Shown here: positions 27,878-37,389 of the stretch, piece by piece
Numbering within the stretch: position 1 is the first letter of the stretch
Layout of the letters: each line of letters starts with the position of its first letter
NCBI RefSeq assembly: GCF_017743735.1
Contig: NZ_JAGHRO010000005.1
Span: forward strand, 186,001 to 250,000
DNA length: 64,000 bases
Origin: Shimia sp. R9_2
GTDB taxonomy: Bacteria > Pseudomonadota > Alphaproteobacteria > Rhodobacterales > Rhodobacteraceae
Reading direction: 5' to 3'
Made by a program: the position numbers and the translations under genes
The notes under the pieces: model-generated
Seen by the model: only the letters and a program-made list of their open reading frames with translations
Database searches by the model: none
What the model was told of the DNA's origin: nothing

Positions 27878-28444
27878 ATGCATTTCAGAATGCCGATCCG
27901 GGAACGCTCTCTGATGTTGTGCCTCACCCTCGCGCTTGCGCTGGGTTGGGGGGCAGCCGCCAAGGCGGAGACCTCTGCCACCGCCGCGCCGGAGGTGGAG
28001 AGCCTGCTGGGGCAGCCTCAGGCGCTGGGCTCAGGGCAGTTTCGTTATCTTGGTCTGAAGGTCTATGACGCGCAGATGTTTGCGCCGCAGGGTCAGGGGT
28101 TTGACCGGGACGGAAAATATGCGCTGAAGATCGAATATCAGCGCAAGATCCGGCGCAAGATTTTGCTGCGGGCGTCGCTGGAAGAGCTGACACGGATTGA
28201 AGGCGAGCAGGCGGATCATGCGGATATCCTGTCCAAGCTGACCAGCTGTTACCGCGATATCCAGCCGGGCGACCGGATTGTGGCGGCCCCCAGAGGTGCG
28301 GATGCGTTGCGGTTTTGGGTGAATGGCACCCAGACCTGCACCCTGCAGCATGACAATATTCGGGATCGCTATATGGCGATGTGGATTGGAGATAAGGCGC
28401 GCAATCAGGATTTTGCGCGCGACGTGATGGCTGAGCAAAGGTAG
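27878..28444 (+). CDS. Chalcone isomerase-like periplasmic protein
   Basis: A 188-residue exported protein. A signal peptide (residues about 1-31, ending AKA) is followed by a chalcone-isomerase-like domain: FRYLGLKVYDAQMFAP (about 54-69), the basic YQRKIRRKILLRASLEEL and a FWVNGTQ strand. Bacterial members (Pfam Chalcone_3 type) lack proven isomerase activity and probably bind fatty or hydrophobic ligands. ATG 27878 has an AGGGAGG site. The gene stands alone. Confidence 0.82.
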   Translation: MHFRMPIRERSLMLCLTLALALGWGAAAKAETSATAAPEVESLLGQPQALGSGQFRYLGLKVYDAQMFAPQGQGFDRDGKYALKIEYQRKIRRKILLRASLEELTRIEGEQADHADILSKLTSCYRDIQPGDRIVAAPRGADALRFWVNGTQTCTLQHDNIRDRYMAMWIGDKARNQDFARDVMAEQR

Positions 28445-28629
28445 CGGGGCTGACAGCTCCCCCCAGCGTGGCGGTGCCGCGTTCCGCTCGATGCGGTATC
28501 GCGAAACGTCTCGTTGCCTTGCATTAAGCCCGGCCCCTCTGTTGCTGCTTTGGTCCGGCGGCGACTCTCGGGGCTGCGCGTGGTCGGGATGGCTTGCTCG
28601 TCCCGGCCACGCGTGTCACTCAGGGCGGT

Positions 28630-29481
28630 ATGAGACTTTTGCTTCTGACCGCCCTCACGATGACCGCCTTTGCCGCGAACTCTGTTCTGAACCGCGCCGC
28701 TGTGGGCGGGCTTGGCATGGATGCCATGAGCTTTGGCGTGATCCGGCTTGTCTCCGGCGCGCTGGCGCTGGCGGCGCTGATTGCCTGGCAGAAGCGTGGC
28801 TTTGCCATTGGCGGGGCCGGGCGCGGCATCGCGGTGGCGGGCCTTCTGGCCTATATCTTCGGCTTCTCATTGGCCTATCGCGGCTTAGATGCGGGGCTTG
28901 GCGCGCTGATCCTGTTTGGCGTGGTGCAAATCACCATGTTTGGCGGCGCGGTGGTGGCGCGTGAAGAGATGCCGATGACCCGTTGGCTTGGTGCCGGATT
29001 GGCGCTGGCGGGGCTGGTCTGGCTGCTTGCGCCGGGTTCAGGTGGCGCCGTGTCGGTGGCCCATGCGGCGGCGATGGCGGCGGCGGGCCTTGGCTGGGGC
29101 ATCTATTCGCTGCAGGGCCGCAAAGAATCAGATGCGACGCAGGCCACGGCGATGAACTTCATTCTGGCCGCGCCGGTGGCGGTTTTGCTGAGCTGGGCGC
29201 TGACTGGCGAAATTGTGATCGGCGGCGCTGCGGCGCTGAGCGGGCAGGGTGTGGCGCTGGCGGTGGTCTCTGGCGTGATCACCTCGGGGCTGGGCTATGC
29301 GCTGTGGTATGCGATCCTGCCGGGGCTGGGCGCAAGCCGCGCGGCGGTGGCGCAGCTGACCGTGCCGGTGATCGCCATGGCAGGTGGCATGGCGTTTCTG
29401 GCAGAGCCGCTGACTCTGCGGTTTGTCGGCGCGGCGGTGCTGGTGATTGGCGGCGTGCTGGTGTCGATGCGTAAGGCTTAA
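28630..29481 (+). CDS. DMT-superfamily transporter (EamA family)
   Basis: A 283-residue inner-membrane protein with ten predicted helices arranged as two EamA repeats of about 140 residues. EamA carriers usually export metabolites or amino acids, but substrate cannot be read from sequence. ATG 28630 starts directly at the first helix; an earlier in-frame start at 28594 would add 12 polar residues and has no support. No regulator or partner is adjacent. Confidence 0.88.
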   Translation: MRLLLLTALTMTAFAANSVLNRAAVGGLGMDAMSFGVIRLVSGALALAALIAWQKRGFAIGGAGRGIAVAGLLAYIFGFSLAYRGLDAGLGALILFGVVQITMFGGAVVAREEMPMTRWLGAGLALAGLVWLLAPGSGGAVSVAHAAAMAAAGLGWGIYSLQGRKESDATQATAMNFILAAPVAVLLSWALTGEIVIGGAAALSGQGVALAVVSGVITSGLGYALWYAILPGLGASRAAVAQLTVPVIAMAGGMAFLAEPLTLRFVGAAVLVIGGVLVSMRKA

Positions 29482-29520
29482 GCCGCGGCAGGGTGCGCCT
29501 GCCTCAGCGGCGCGACTTCC

Positions 29521-29976
29521 CTAAGGCTTCACGATGGGTTCCAGCGGATCATAAGTGAGACCGGTGCCCCAGGCGACATCTGGCAGGCTATCAGGCTTAA
29601 ACCGCACCTGGGTTAGCTCTTCAGGTGAGAAAAACCGCCGCTCGGTGACGATGTTCTCCGGATCTTTCCAGTCGCGCGACAGGCTGCCTTCGGTGATGGT
29701 GCAGCGGAAATAGATGTCGACCTGATGAAAGCTGCCGCTTGGGTCGTGAAATTCATTGATCAGGCAGGGATCATGCACGGCGACGGTGAGGCCGCATTCC
29801 TCCCAGACCTCGCGGGCGAGATTTTCCTTCAGCGAGCTGTGCCGCTCCACGCCGCCGCCGGGCACACACCAGAGATCGCTTTGACCCTCGGGATAGGCAT
29901 TCACCAGCAGCAGCTTGCCCGCTTGCAGGATAATGGCGCGGGCGGCGAGGCGGGGAGAGGGCGAAGGCGGCGACAT
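29521..29976 (-). CDS. Nudix hydrolase
   Basis: A 151-residue Nudix protein that would cleave a nucleoside diphosphate linked to another moiety. The Nudix box runs from GGGVERHSS to REVWEECG (about 40-64); REVxEExG is intact, but the Glu normally 8 residues before that Arg is Ser. I chose ATG 29976; a long upstream extension in the same frame is antisense to the esterase gene and not credible. It is divergent from the esterase gene, 60 nt apart. Substrate unknown. Confidence 0.85.
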   Translation of the reverse strand: MSPPSPSPRLAARAIILQAGKLLLVNAYPEGQSDLWCVPGGGVERHSSLKENLAREVWEECGLTVAVHDPCLINEFHDPSGSFHQVDIYFRCTITEGSLSRDWKDPENIVTERRFFSPEELTQVRFKPDSLPDVAWGTGLTYDPLEPIVKP

Positions 29977-30036
29977 GCATAAAGTTCCGTAAGGTTTTTG
30001 CTTTTGTAGAGCGGGCGGAGCGCCTATCTCAAGGCC

Positions 30037-30873
30037 ATGAGATATTTGATCCGAAAATGCGCCGTTCTGGCCGCGCTCCTGCCGTTGATGGCCGCGCCTG
30101 TGCTGGGCACTGTGCCAACTGAGACCGAGGACGCTATGGCTGACGAATGTGTGGTGATGCTGCATGGGCTGGCCCGTACCAAGAATTCCTTTGTGGTGAT
30201 GCAGCTGGCGCTTGAGCGGCATGGTTATGAGGTGGTGCGGCAGGGCTATCCCTCCACCAAGGAAGACATCGCGCATCTGGCCTATGGCACCCTGCCTGAG
30301 GCGGTGGCGAAATGCGGCGACCGGAAGGTGCATTTTGTGACCCATTCCATGGGCGGCATTCTGCTGCGCCAGTGGTTTGTGAACAATCGGCCTGAAAACC
30401 TCGGCCGTGTGGTGATGTTGGGGCCGCCCAACAAGGGCAGCGAAGTGGTGGACGAGCTGCGTGATCTGGCGCCGTTTGAGTGGCTGAATGGTCCGGCGGG
30501 GCAGGAGCTGGGCACGGATGGGTTGCCAAGCGATCTGCCGCCGGTGGATTTTGAGCTGGGTGTGATTGCGGGGGACCGCTCGCTGAACCCGTATTTCTCA
30601 AGCCTGATCGAGGGGCCGGATGACGGCAAGGTTTCTGTGGCCAGCACCAAGGTGGCGGGCATGAAGGATCATATTGTCCTGCCGGTGACCCATACGTTTA
30701 TGATGAACAATCCGGTGGTGATCGCGCAGGTGGAGGCCTTCCTTGCAGAAGGCGCTTTTGATCCGGAGCTGGGCTTTGAGGGGGCGGATGCCACTGTGCG
30801 GGCCTTGCAGCGGATTGTGGAAGATGACTGCGTGGCCTCTGCCTGTGATGAAGAGGCGCGCCACGATGAGTGA
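30037..30873 (+). CDS. Exported alpha/beta hydrolase, lipase/esterase-like
   Basis: A 278-residue predicted secreted esterase: signal peptide about 1-24, then the lipase core with [14 protein letters not shown] (oxyanion hole), nucleophile elbow THSMGG (about 105-110), Asp near 170-185 and the catalytic His in LPVTHTFMM. It resembles the lipase/PGAP1-like hydrolases. Its 3' end overlaps the phnM-like gene by 8 nt, a coupling that is hard to explain metabolically. Confidence 0.82.
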   Translation: MRYLIRKCAVLAALLPLMAAPVLGTVPTETEDAMADECVVMLHGLARTKNSFVVMQLALERHGYEVVRQGYPSTKEDIAHLAYGTLPEAVAKCGDRKVHFVTHSMGGILLRQWFVNNRPENLGRVVMLGPPNKGSEVVDELRDLAPFEWLNGPAGQELGTDGLPSDLPPVDFELGVIAGDRSLNPYFSSLIEGPDDGKVSVASTKVAGMKDHIVLPVTHTFMMNNPVVIAQVEAFLAEGAFDPELGFEGADATVRALQRIVEDDCVASACDEEARHDE

Positions 30874-32023
30874 TCCGGCGCTGGATCTGGCGCTGGATCT
30901 GACGGGCGCGGAGGTGCTTTTGCCGGACGGTTTGGCGCAGGTCACGCTTGGTGTGCGCGACGGGGTTTTGACCGCGCCGGGGCAGGGACGCGCGATTGAT
31001 TTGAGCGGGTTTCGGATTTTGCCGGGCATTGTGGACCTGCATGGCGACGGTTTTGAACGCCATCTGGCCCCGCGTCGCGGCGCAATGAAGAACCTTGGCG
31101 ACGGGCTGATGTCGGTGGATGCGGAGCTGGCGGCCAATGGCATCACCACAGCTGTGCTGGCCCAGTTCTGGAGTTGGGAGGGCGGGATGCGCAGCCCCGA
31201 GTTTGCGCTGCGCTTTCTGACGGCGCTCGACGCAGCTGAAGGGCTGTTGACCGACATGCGGGTGCAGCTGCGTTTTGAGAGCCATTTGCTGTCTGACTAC
31301 GCCGCTTTTGAGGCGGCGGTGGATGCGCACGGCGTGCCTTATGTGGTGTTCAATGACCACCTGCCGCATACCGCTTTGGAGAAGGGCAAAAAGCCGCCTC
31401 GGCTGACCGGACAGGCGCTCAAGAGCGGGCGTAGTCCGGAAGCGCATCTTGCCTTGCTGAAAGAACTGCACGGCGCGCGGGCCGCGGTGCCAGAGGCGGT
31501 GTCCGGACTGGCGGCGCGTTTGGCAGCCAAAGGCGTGCGGCTCGGCAGTCATGATGATGACACGGCAGAGACACGGGCCTTTTGGCGGGCGCGTGGGCTG
31601 AGCATCAGTGAGTTTCCGGAAACCCGCGCGGCGGCAGAGGCGGCGCAGGCGGCGGGGGATCCGGTGGTGATGGGCGCGCCCAATGTGGTGCGCGGCGGCA
31701 GCCATTCCGGCAATGTGACCGCATCAGAGCTGGTGGCCGAAGGGCTGGTGGATGCGCTGGCCTCTGACTACCACTATCCGGCCCCCAAACAGGCGGTGCT
31801 GCGCATGGTTGAGGAAGGCGTCTGTGATCTCGCGACCGGCTGGGCGCTGATTTCGGCGCGGCCGGCAGAGGTGTTAGGGCTGAGTGATCGCGGCACGCTG
31901 GAGGCGGGCAAACGCGCGGATCTGATTGTGATGGCGCCGGATGGGCGCATCGGCGCGACGCTGGTGGGCGGGCGCGTGAGCCATATGGCCGGAGATGTGG
32001 CGGCGCGGTTTATGGCGGCCTAG
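30866..32023 (+). CDS. phnM: PhnM-like amidohydrolase (ribose methylphosphonate triphosphate diphosphatase family)
   Basis: PhnM removes pyrophosphate from alpha-D-ribose-1-methylphosphonate-5-triphosphate in the C-P lyase pathway. The 385-residue protein has the amidohydrolase barrel with [11 protein letters not shown] near the N-terminus, LGSHDDDT (about 224-231) and the PhnM hallmark [16 protein letters not shown] (about 268-283). The first metal motif is HGDG where E. coli PhnM has HTDN. ATG 30866 overlaps the esterase gene by 8 nt; a longer frame to 30743 is antisense-like and rejected. No other phn gene is in the window, so its metabolic partner is elsewhere or its role differs. Confidence 0.85.
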   Translation: MSDPALDLALDLTGAEVLLPDGLAQVTLGVRDGVLTAPGQGRAIDLSGFRILPGIVDLHGDGFERHLAPRRGAMKNLGDGLMSVDAELAANGITTAVLAQFWSWEGGMRSPEFALRFLTALDAAEGLLTDMRVQLRFESHLLSDYAAFEAAVDAHGVPYVVFNDHLPHTALEKGKKPPRLTGQALKSGRSPEAHLALLKELHGARAAVPEAVSGLAARLAAKGVRLGSHDDDTAETRAFWRARGLSISEFPETRAAAEAAQAAGDPVVMGAPNVVRGGSHSGNVTASELVAEGLVDALASDYHYPAPKQAVLRMVEEGVCDLATGWALISARPAEVLGLSDRGTLEAGKRADLIVMAPDGRIGATLVGGRVSHMAGDVAARFMAA

Positions 32024-32049
32024 GGGAAAAAGAGGGGGGCTTCGCCCCT

Positions 32050-32097
32050 GCCACCGCAAGCGGTGGCCACCCCAGGATATTTGACGAATGAGAAGGC
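32050..32097. repeat. Intergenic repeat with hairpin and GGATATTT motif
   Basis: GCCACCGC-AA-GCGGTGGC (32050-32067) is a perfect 8-bp hairpin followed by CCAGGATATTTGACGAATG. A related GGGGATATTT block occurs at 48945-48970. Such blocks after stop codons are common in Rhodobacteraceae genomes. Confidence 0.5.
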
Positions 32098-32137
32098 GGG
32101 GCCCCGCGACAGGGCCCTTTGAGTGCGCCTTGAAGCC

Positions 32138-33217
32138 TTACTTGGCGGTGTCGCGTTTGACGCGGTTGACGTGGCCCATTTTGCGGCCTGCCTTGACCTC
32201 AGACTTACCGTAGAGATGCACGGCGGTGTCGCGCTCTTTGAGCAGGGCGGGGAGCTGGTCCATATCGTCGCCGATCAGGTTTTCCATCACCACATCGCTG
32301 TGACGCTGGCCGTCGCCCAGAGGCAGGCCGACCACGGCGCGGATGTGTTGTTCAAACTGATCCACCGCGCAGCCGTTTTGGGTCCAGTGGCCGGAGTTGT
32401 GCACGCGCGGGGCGATTTCATTGACGATGAGGCCCTCAGAGGTGACAAAAAGCTCCACACCCATGACGCCCACATACTCCAGCGCGTTCAGGATGTTGGC
32501 GGCGAGCAGCACCGCATCCATGCGCTGGGCGGCGGTGAGGCGGGCAGGCACGGTGGTCGTGCGCAGGATACCCTCCGCATGCACGTTTTCGCCCGGATCA
32601 AAACAGGCGACCTGACCGTCGATGCCGCGCGCGGCAATCACGGAGACTTCGTGGGAGAAATCGACAAAACCTTCCAGCAGCGCGGGGGCGCCGGCCATAT
32701 CGGCGAGGGCGGCCTCTGCATCGGCAGCGTTTTTCAGGCGGGCCTGACCTTTGCCGTCATAGCCAAAGCGGCGGGTTTTCAGGATCGCGGGTGCGCCGAT
32801 CTCGGCCACGGCCGCGGCCATGCTTTCGGCGTCGGTGACATCGGCGAAGGGGGCGGTTTTCAGGCCCAGCTCGCGCAGGAATGTCTTTTCTGTCAGGCGG
32901 TCCTGGCTGACGCGCAGGGCTTCGCGGCCCGGGCGGATCGGCACATGGGCTTCAAGAATGTCGAGCGCTGAGGTGGGGATGTTTTCAAACTCATAGGTGA
33001 TGACATCCACAGCCTCGGCAAAGGCGCGCAGGGCCTCGGCATCGTCGTAGCTTTTCTGGAAGTGATAGTTGGCCACGTGGCTGGCAGGGCAATCGCCGCC
33101 GGGCTCATAGATGCAGGTTTTATAGCCCAGACGGGAGGCGGCCACAGAGAGCATGCGGCCAAGCTGGCCGCCGCCGAGAATGCCGATGGTGGAACCGAAT
33201 GGGAGGGGATCAGTCAT
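32138..33217 (-). CDS. purK: 5-(carboxyamino)imidazole ribonucleotide synthase
   Basis: ATP-dependent carboxylation of aminoimidazole ribonucleotide in purine synthesis. The 359-residue ATP-grasp protein begins [14 protein letters not shown] and carries the YDGKGQ loop in [12 protein letters not shown] (about 147-158) and the [14 protein letters not shown] motif (about 261-274). ATG 33217 overlaps the purE stop by 8 nt, so PurE and PurK are made together; in-frame extension to 33442 overlaps purE entirely and is not used. Confidence 0.97.
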   Translation of the reverse strand: MTDPLPFGSTIGILGGGQLGRMLSVAASRLGYKTCIYEPGGDCPASHVANYHFQKSYDDAEALRAFAEAVDVITYEFENIPTSALDILEAHVPIRPGREALRVSQDRLTEKTFLRELGLKTAPFADVTDAESMAAAVAEIGAPAILKTRRFGYDGKGQARLKNAADAEAALADMAGAPALLEGFVDFSHEVSVIAARGIDGQVACFDPGENVHAEGILRTTTVPARLTAAQRMDAVLLAANILNALEYVGVMGVELFVTSEGLIVNEIAPRVHNSGHWTQNGCAVDQFEQHIRAVVGLPLGDGQRHSDVVMENLIGDDMDQLPALLKERDTAVHLYGKSEVKAGRKMGHVNRVKRDTAK

Positions 33218-33701
33218 CTTGGGGTTCATCCGGGATAGAGGCCGAGAGGGCGTCGCGCCATGCATCAAGGCGGGTGGCAAGGTCAGCATCCTGAAGTGCC
33301 AGAATGCCTGCGGCCATGAGGCCTGCGTTGGCGGCACCGGCTGCACCAATGGCCATGGTGGCCACGGGGAAACCTTTGGGCATCTGCACGATGGAATAGA
33401 GGCTGTCGACACCCGAAAGTGCGCGGGTTTGGACCGGAACACCCACCACAGGCACGCGGGTTTTGGAGGCCATCATGCCGGGCAGATGGGCCGCGCCGCC
33501 TGCGCCTGCGATGATCACCTGCAGGCCGCGATTGGCGGCTTCTTTGCCGTAAGACCAGAGGCGATCCGGGGTGCGGTGGGCAGAGACGATCTTTTTCTCG
33601 TAGGTGATGCCCAGCTCTTCCAGAATGGTGGCTGCTTCTTTCATCGTGGGCCAATCGGATTGGCTGCCCATAATGATGCCGACTTGAGGTGTGTCCGTCA
33701 T
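33210..33701 (-). CDS. purE: N5-carboxyaminoimidazole ribonucleotide mutase
   Basis: Converts N5-CAIR to CAIR, the step after PurK. The 163-residue class I PurE has the phosphate loop [13 protein letters not shown] at the N-terminus and [10 protein letters not shown] (catalytic His about 40). ATG 33701 has AGAGG 5-6 nt upstream; ATG 33716 would place that site inside the gene. It is the leading gene of the purE-purK pair. Confidence 0.97.
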   Translation of the reverse strand: MTDTPQVGIIMGSQSDWPTMKEAATILEELGITYEKKIVSAHRTPDRLWSYGKEAANRGLQVIIAGAGGAAHLPGMMASKTRVPVVGVPVQTRALSGVDSLYSIVQMPKGFPVATMAIGAAGAANAGLMAAGILALQDADLATRLDAWRDALSASIPDEPQDD

Positions 33702-33948
33702 ATGCGCCTCTGACATGAGAATTTGGCGAGCGTTATAGACGGTTTAAGGATTTAAGCAACGGAGCCGATGGGCTTTGCGAAAATGCGCTGATGAGCGCGT
33801 ATGAAGCGGTGGTTGATTTGCGCATATGCGGGCCTGACATATGCAGAAGCGCAAAGCAGCCCGCAATTTTGGCAAGATGCTTTGCGCATTTTCTGGAGGG
33901 TCGTGCGTTTGGGCAAACGGGCAGCGCCGGAAGTGGGCGCCCCGCGCG

Positions 33949-34089
33949 TTACGCCACTTTTTTGAGCTGCACGCCTTTGCGCTTTGCAATGAATGCGGCG
34001 CGGCGCTGGCCACGGGCCCAAGGCATCTGAGGGGCGTCTGCTTTGGATGCGGCAACAACGGATTTGATAAAGCGGCTCTGGGTTTTCAT
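33949..34089 (-). CDS. Small basic protein of 46 residues
   Basis: A short gene too small for usual ORF lists. ATG 34089 is preceded by a strong AGGAGA ribosome site (plus-strand 34093-34100) and the frame runs 46 codons to TAA at 33949. The product begins MKTQSRFIKSVVAASK, contains MPWARGQRRAAFIAKRKG and ends LKKVA: about a quarter Lys/Arg and no acidic residue beyond one Asp. I recall similar tiny basic proteins in other roseobacters, but function is unknown; nucleic acid binding is a guess from charge. Confidence 0.7.
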   Translation of the reverse strand: MKTQSRFIKSVVAASKADAPQMPWARGQRRAAFIAKRKGVQLKKVA

Positions 34090-34266
34090 GTCTGCTCTCC
34101 TTGGTCTTTCTGGCCTCTGTCGGGCCTATTGTTTCCAACTTGAGATCAGTCTCGTGTCGAATTGAGGCGGAGATGGGGCAGGATTGGTCAGATTTTAGGA
34201 AAATGCGGTGACAATTTGGCGGTATTGGTGAAGGCCTTGAAGTCAAAGGCCTTTCACAGGCCGTGT

Positions 34267-35025
34267 TTAGAGGCGGATGCAGGAAATCAGGCGTCCGTAG
34301 TCTGCTTCTTTGGCGTGGGTGGTGCGGCGGTAGGAGTAAAATCTGTCGGCATCGGCATAGGTGCAGTGACGGATCCACTCGGCCTCTCCGACGCCCGCGC
34401 GGCGCAGGCGGTGCAGCCCGTAGGCGGGCAGGTCAAAGAGCATACGATCACCTTCGCCATTGGCAAAGAAGCGGCTGTTCTCGGGATCTTCGGCAAGAAA
34501 GTTGTCCAGAAACTCAGGGCCAACCTCATAGGCGCTTTGGCTGATGCAGGGGCCGATTACGGCGCGGATGTTGGTACGGGAGGCGCCGAGGGCTTCCATG
34601 GCTTCCACGGTGGCTTCGAGAATGCCGTCCAATGCGCCGCGCCAGCCTGCGTGGGCCGCCCCGATCACACCGGCCTCAGGATCTGAGAACAGAACCGGCT
34701 GGCAGTCTGCGGTGAGGATTGAGAGCGCAAGGCCCGGTTGGTTGGTGACAATCGCATCGGTGCGGGGCCGCTCGCCGGTGATGGGGCCGGTGGCGGTGTG
34801 GACATCGGCGGAATGCACCTGATGCACGGAGGCGAGGTGGGCGATGTCGACCTCCATCGCATCGGCCACACGCTGGCGGTTGATCGCAACAATCTCGGAC
34901 TGGTCAGAGCTGCCCATGCCGCAGTTGAGGCCTTCGAAGATGCCGGAGGAGGCACCGCCGCGGCGGGTGAAGAAGCCATGATGCACGGGGGCAAGCAGGT
35001 CCGAGGTGAGTATCTCAAGTGTCAT
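34267..35025 (-). CDS. pgeF: Peptidoglycan editing factor PgeF (laccase-domain, DUF152)
   Basis: A 252-residue copper/zinc-dependent laccase-domain protein, reported to act as peptidoglycan editing amidase and earlier called polyphenol oxidase. The metal ligands are visible in VHQVHSADV (about 67-75), TADCQPVLF (about 106-114) and GAAHAGWRG (about 122-130). ATG 35025 overlaps the midA stop by 4 nt (ATGA). Together with lgt and midA it forms a compact leftward operon conserved among Rhodobacterales. Confidence 0.94.
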   Translation of the reverse strand: MTLEILTSDLLAPVHHGFFTRRGGASSGIFEGLNCGMGSSDQSEIVAINRQRVADAMEVDIAHLASVHQVHSADVHTATGPITGERPRTDAIVTNQPGLALSILTADCQPVLFSDPEAGVIGAAHAGWRGALDGILEATVEAMEALGASRTNIRAVIGPCISQSAYEVGPEFLDNFLAEDPENSRFFANGEGDRMLFDLPAYGLHRLRRAGVGEAEWIRHCTYADADRFYSYRRTTHAKEADYGRLISCIRL

Positions 35026-36080
35026 GTGGTGCATCCTGCTGGGGGTGTGCCGCCTTCGGGGAAGAGCGCGAGGACTTTGAACAGGTTTCCCATTTCCTCG
35101 GGGTGCGTCAAGCGGCGATGTGCGGCGATGTGGCTGGCAAGCGCCGCGCCGCTGAGGTTTGCGGCCAGCGCTTGTGCGCGGGCAGTGATGCCGAGGCGCT
35201 CCAGAAACACGCCTTGCGGGGTGAGGCGGCTGTGAGCACAGGGGGCGGCCTGTGCCAAGGCCTCAAAATCCACATGGGCGGTCAGGTCGCTTGCGCCCGG
35301 CGCGGCGAGCGGGTCGATGAAGGCGTGGTCTTGCAGCGCCTGCAATGTGTCGCCTTGCGAGCGCCAGTCGCCATAGTCAATCAGCAGGGCCGCGCCGCCT
35401 GCGTCGCGGATGCGGGTGCCGATCTGATCGGCGATGGCGGCGGCCTGCGGACAGGTTTCAACGATGTTGTCTTGCACGGTGTCGGCAAGGCGGTGCGCGA
35501 TGTGCGGCTGCGGCAGCTCTGGCCCCAAGGCAAAGGCAAGCGCGCCGTCGCGCATGGCAATCAGGCGCTCGTGCCAGCCTTCCGCGCCACGCTGATATTG
35601 GCGGATCGGGAGGGCGTCAAAAAACTCGTTGGCGACGAGATAGAGCGGCTGATCCGGCAGGGTGTCGAGGCCGTCGTGCCATGTGACTTTATCGCCAAGG
35701 GCCTCGCGCTGTTTGGCGCGCAGGGTGGGGGAGGCCTCAACAAGGTGGATCTGGGCGGCGGCGTGAAAGCCCGGCACCGCGCGGGTGGCGCGCAGGATGT
35801 CCGCCATGAGCGTGCCGCGGCCGGGGCCAAGCTCGGCCAATGTAAAGGATGCGGGGGCGCCTTGATCAAGCCAGGTTTGGGCCAGCGAAAGGCCGATGAG
35901 TTCACCAAACATCTGACTGATCTCCGGCGCGGTGGTGAAATCACCGTCAGCGCCCAGAGGGTCGCGTGTGGTGTAATAGCCCAACGTGGGATGCAGCAGC
36001 GCCTCGCCCATATAGTCCGCCACGGTCATGGGGCCGTGGGCCTCAATCCGGGCGAGGAGATGCTGGGTCAATGTGCTCAT
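35022..36080 (-). CDS. SAM-dependent methyltransferase, MidA/NDUFAF7 family
   Basis: A 352-residue class I methyltransferase. Its eukaryotic relative NDUFAF7 methylates an arginine of complex I subunit NDUFS2, so a role in complex I assembly is plausible. The SAM motif is [14 protein letters not shown] (about 78-91), and [14 protein letters not shown] near 47-60 and the [10 protein letters not shown] motif are characteristic. It overlaps lgt upstream and pgeF downstream by 4 nt each, so the three proteins are translationally coupled though functionally different. Confidence 0.92.
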   Translation of the reverse strand: MSTLTQHLLARIEAHGPMTVADYMGEALLHPTLGYYTTRDPLGADGDFTTAPEISQMFGELIGLSLAQTWLDQGAPASFTLAELGPGRGTLMADILRATRAVPGFHAAAQIHLVEASPTLRAKQREALGDKVTWHDGLDTLPDQPLYLVANEFFDALPIRQYQRGAEGWHERLIAMRDGALAFALGPELPQPHIAHRLADTVQDNIVETCPQAAAIADQIGTRIRDAGGAALLIDYGDWRSQGDTLQALQDHAFIDPLAAPGASDLTAHVDFEALAQAAPCAHSRLTPQGVFLERLGITARAQALAANLSGAALASHIAAHRRLTHPEEMGNLFKVLALFPEGGTPPAGCTT

Positions 36081-36973
36081 GTGGCGGGCGCGGGTTCAGG
36101 GCGGGCGCGCAGGATGAGGTAGAGGCCGAGGGCGATCATCGGCAGGGAGAGCAGCTGCCCCATGGTGAAGCCGTAGCCGTTCATCTGCAGCGCGAGGCCA
36201 AGCGGGTTGCCCGGCGAAATGAACTGCGCATCGGGTTGGCGGACAAATTCCACAAGGAAGCGCGCGGTGCCGTAGCCTGCAAGGAAAGTGCCGATCAGGG
36301 TGCCGGGCCGTTTGAGCGCGCCGCGACGATAGGCGAGCCACAACATGAGGCTGCCGAGGATCACGCCTTCCATGAGGGCTTCATAGAGCTGGGAGGGGTG
36401 GCGCGCGCAATAGGCCACCAGCTGGCCGCAATCCTGCGCGGCCTGACCGGGGAAGATCACGCCCCATGGCAGATCGGTGGGGCGGCCCCAGAGCTCGGCG
36501 TTGATGAAGTTGGCGATCCGGCCCAGAAACAGGCCGACCGGCACGCCAATCGCCATGGCATCCCCGACCTGCATCGGGCGCAGGTCATATTTGCGGCAAT
36601 AGAGGTATCCCGCGAGGATCACGCCCAGCATGCCGCCGTGAAAGGCCATGCCGCCATCCCAGATGCGGATGATGTCGCCCGGATTGGCGAGGTAGAAGGC
36701 GGGTTTGTAGAACAGCACATAGCCAAGGCGGCCGCCAAGGATCACGCCGAGAATGACCCAGCTGAGCAGATCTTCGACCTGCCGCGCTTCAATCGGGGCG
36801 GTGTTGCTTGGCCAGAGCGATGCGCGATTGACGGTGGCGACCACAATGCGCCAGCCGATCAGGATGCCGACGATATAGGCCAGCGCATACCAGCGCAGGG
36901 CAAATTCCATGCCAAAGGCGGAAATCGAGAAGATCTCTGGCGAGATATTGGGGAAGGGAATTTGTCCGCTCAT
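36077..36973 (-). CDS. lgt: Prolipoprotein diacylglyceryl transferase
   Basis: Inner-membrane enzyme that adds diacylglycerol from phosphatidylglycerol to the lipobox cysteine. The 298-residue protein has seven predicted helices, the [10 protein letters not shown] motif, the signature [15 protein letters not shown] (about 153-167) and a C-terminal EFVRQPD stretch. ATG 36973 gives the family length; an extension to 37090 runs into the ubiK promoter region. First gene of the lgt-midA-pgeF operon, divergent from ubiK. Confidence 0.97.
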   Translation of the reverse strand: MSGQIPFPNISPEIFSISAFGMEFALRWYALAYIVGILIGWRIVVATVNRASLWPSNTAPIEARQVEDLLSWVILGVILGGRLGYVLFYKPAFYLANPGDIIRIWDGGMAFHGGMLGVILAGYLYCRKYDLRPMQVGDAMAIGVPVGLFLGRIANFINAELWGRPTDLPWGVIFPGQAAQDCGQLVAYCARHPSQLYEALMEGVILGSLMLWLAYRRGALKRPGTLIGTFLAGYGTARFLVEFVRQPDAQFISPGNPLGLALQMNGYGFTMGQLLSLPMIALGLYLILRARPEPAPAT

Positions 36974-37084
36974 GTGCCTCTCCGTTTGCGGCCCAAATGG
37001 CCGGGTGCGCGCGACAAAGTCAACCTTGTGTCTGCGGGCGTTGACGCCCATATAAGGGGTCAGGATCACAATGCGGAGAGAGCG

Positions 37085-37324
37085 ATGCAAACCCGGAACA
37101 AATTCATGGACGACATGTCTCAGTTGATGACCAACGCCATGGGTGTCGCTCAGGGCGCCAAGGATGAGGCGGAGAACGCCATGAAATCGCTGATGGACCG
37201 CTGGCTGGCGGATCGCGATTTTGTCACCCGCGAGGAATTTGATGCGGTGCGCGCCATGGCGCAGAAGGCCCGTGAAGAAAACGAAGCCCTGAAAGCGCGG
37301 ATCGAGGCGCTGGAAGGCAAGTAA
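37085..37324 (+). CDS. ubiK: UbiK-family accessory factor (BMFP/YqiC)
   Basis: A 79-residue helical protein. UbiK-type proteins help ubiquinone biosynthesis and bind membranes through an amphipathic N-terminal helix. Here residues 1-45 are amphipathic, and residues about 50-79 form a trimeric coiled coil ([20 protein letters not shown]), ending EALEGK as usual. The start ATG 37085 is the natural one; a much longer open frame through 35966 is antisense to lgt. Followed by a terminator. Confidence 0.88.
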   Translation: MQTRNKFMDDMSQLMTNAMGVAQGAKDEAENAMKSLMDRWLADRDFVTREEFDAVRAMAQKAREENEALKARIEALEGK

Positions 37325-37360
37325 GGCTCAGGCTTTTGCCGAGCTGATGAATGCGGGGCT

Positions 37361-37387
37361 GGCCGATGGGTCGGCCCTTTTTCTTTT
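37361..37387 (+). terminator. Terminator after ubiK
   Basis: GGCCGA (37361-37366) pairs with TCGGCC (37371-37376) around a TGGG loop, followed by CTTTTTCTTTT. Confidence 0.8.
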
Positions 37388-37389
37388 GG

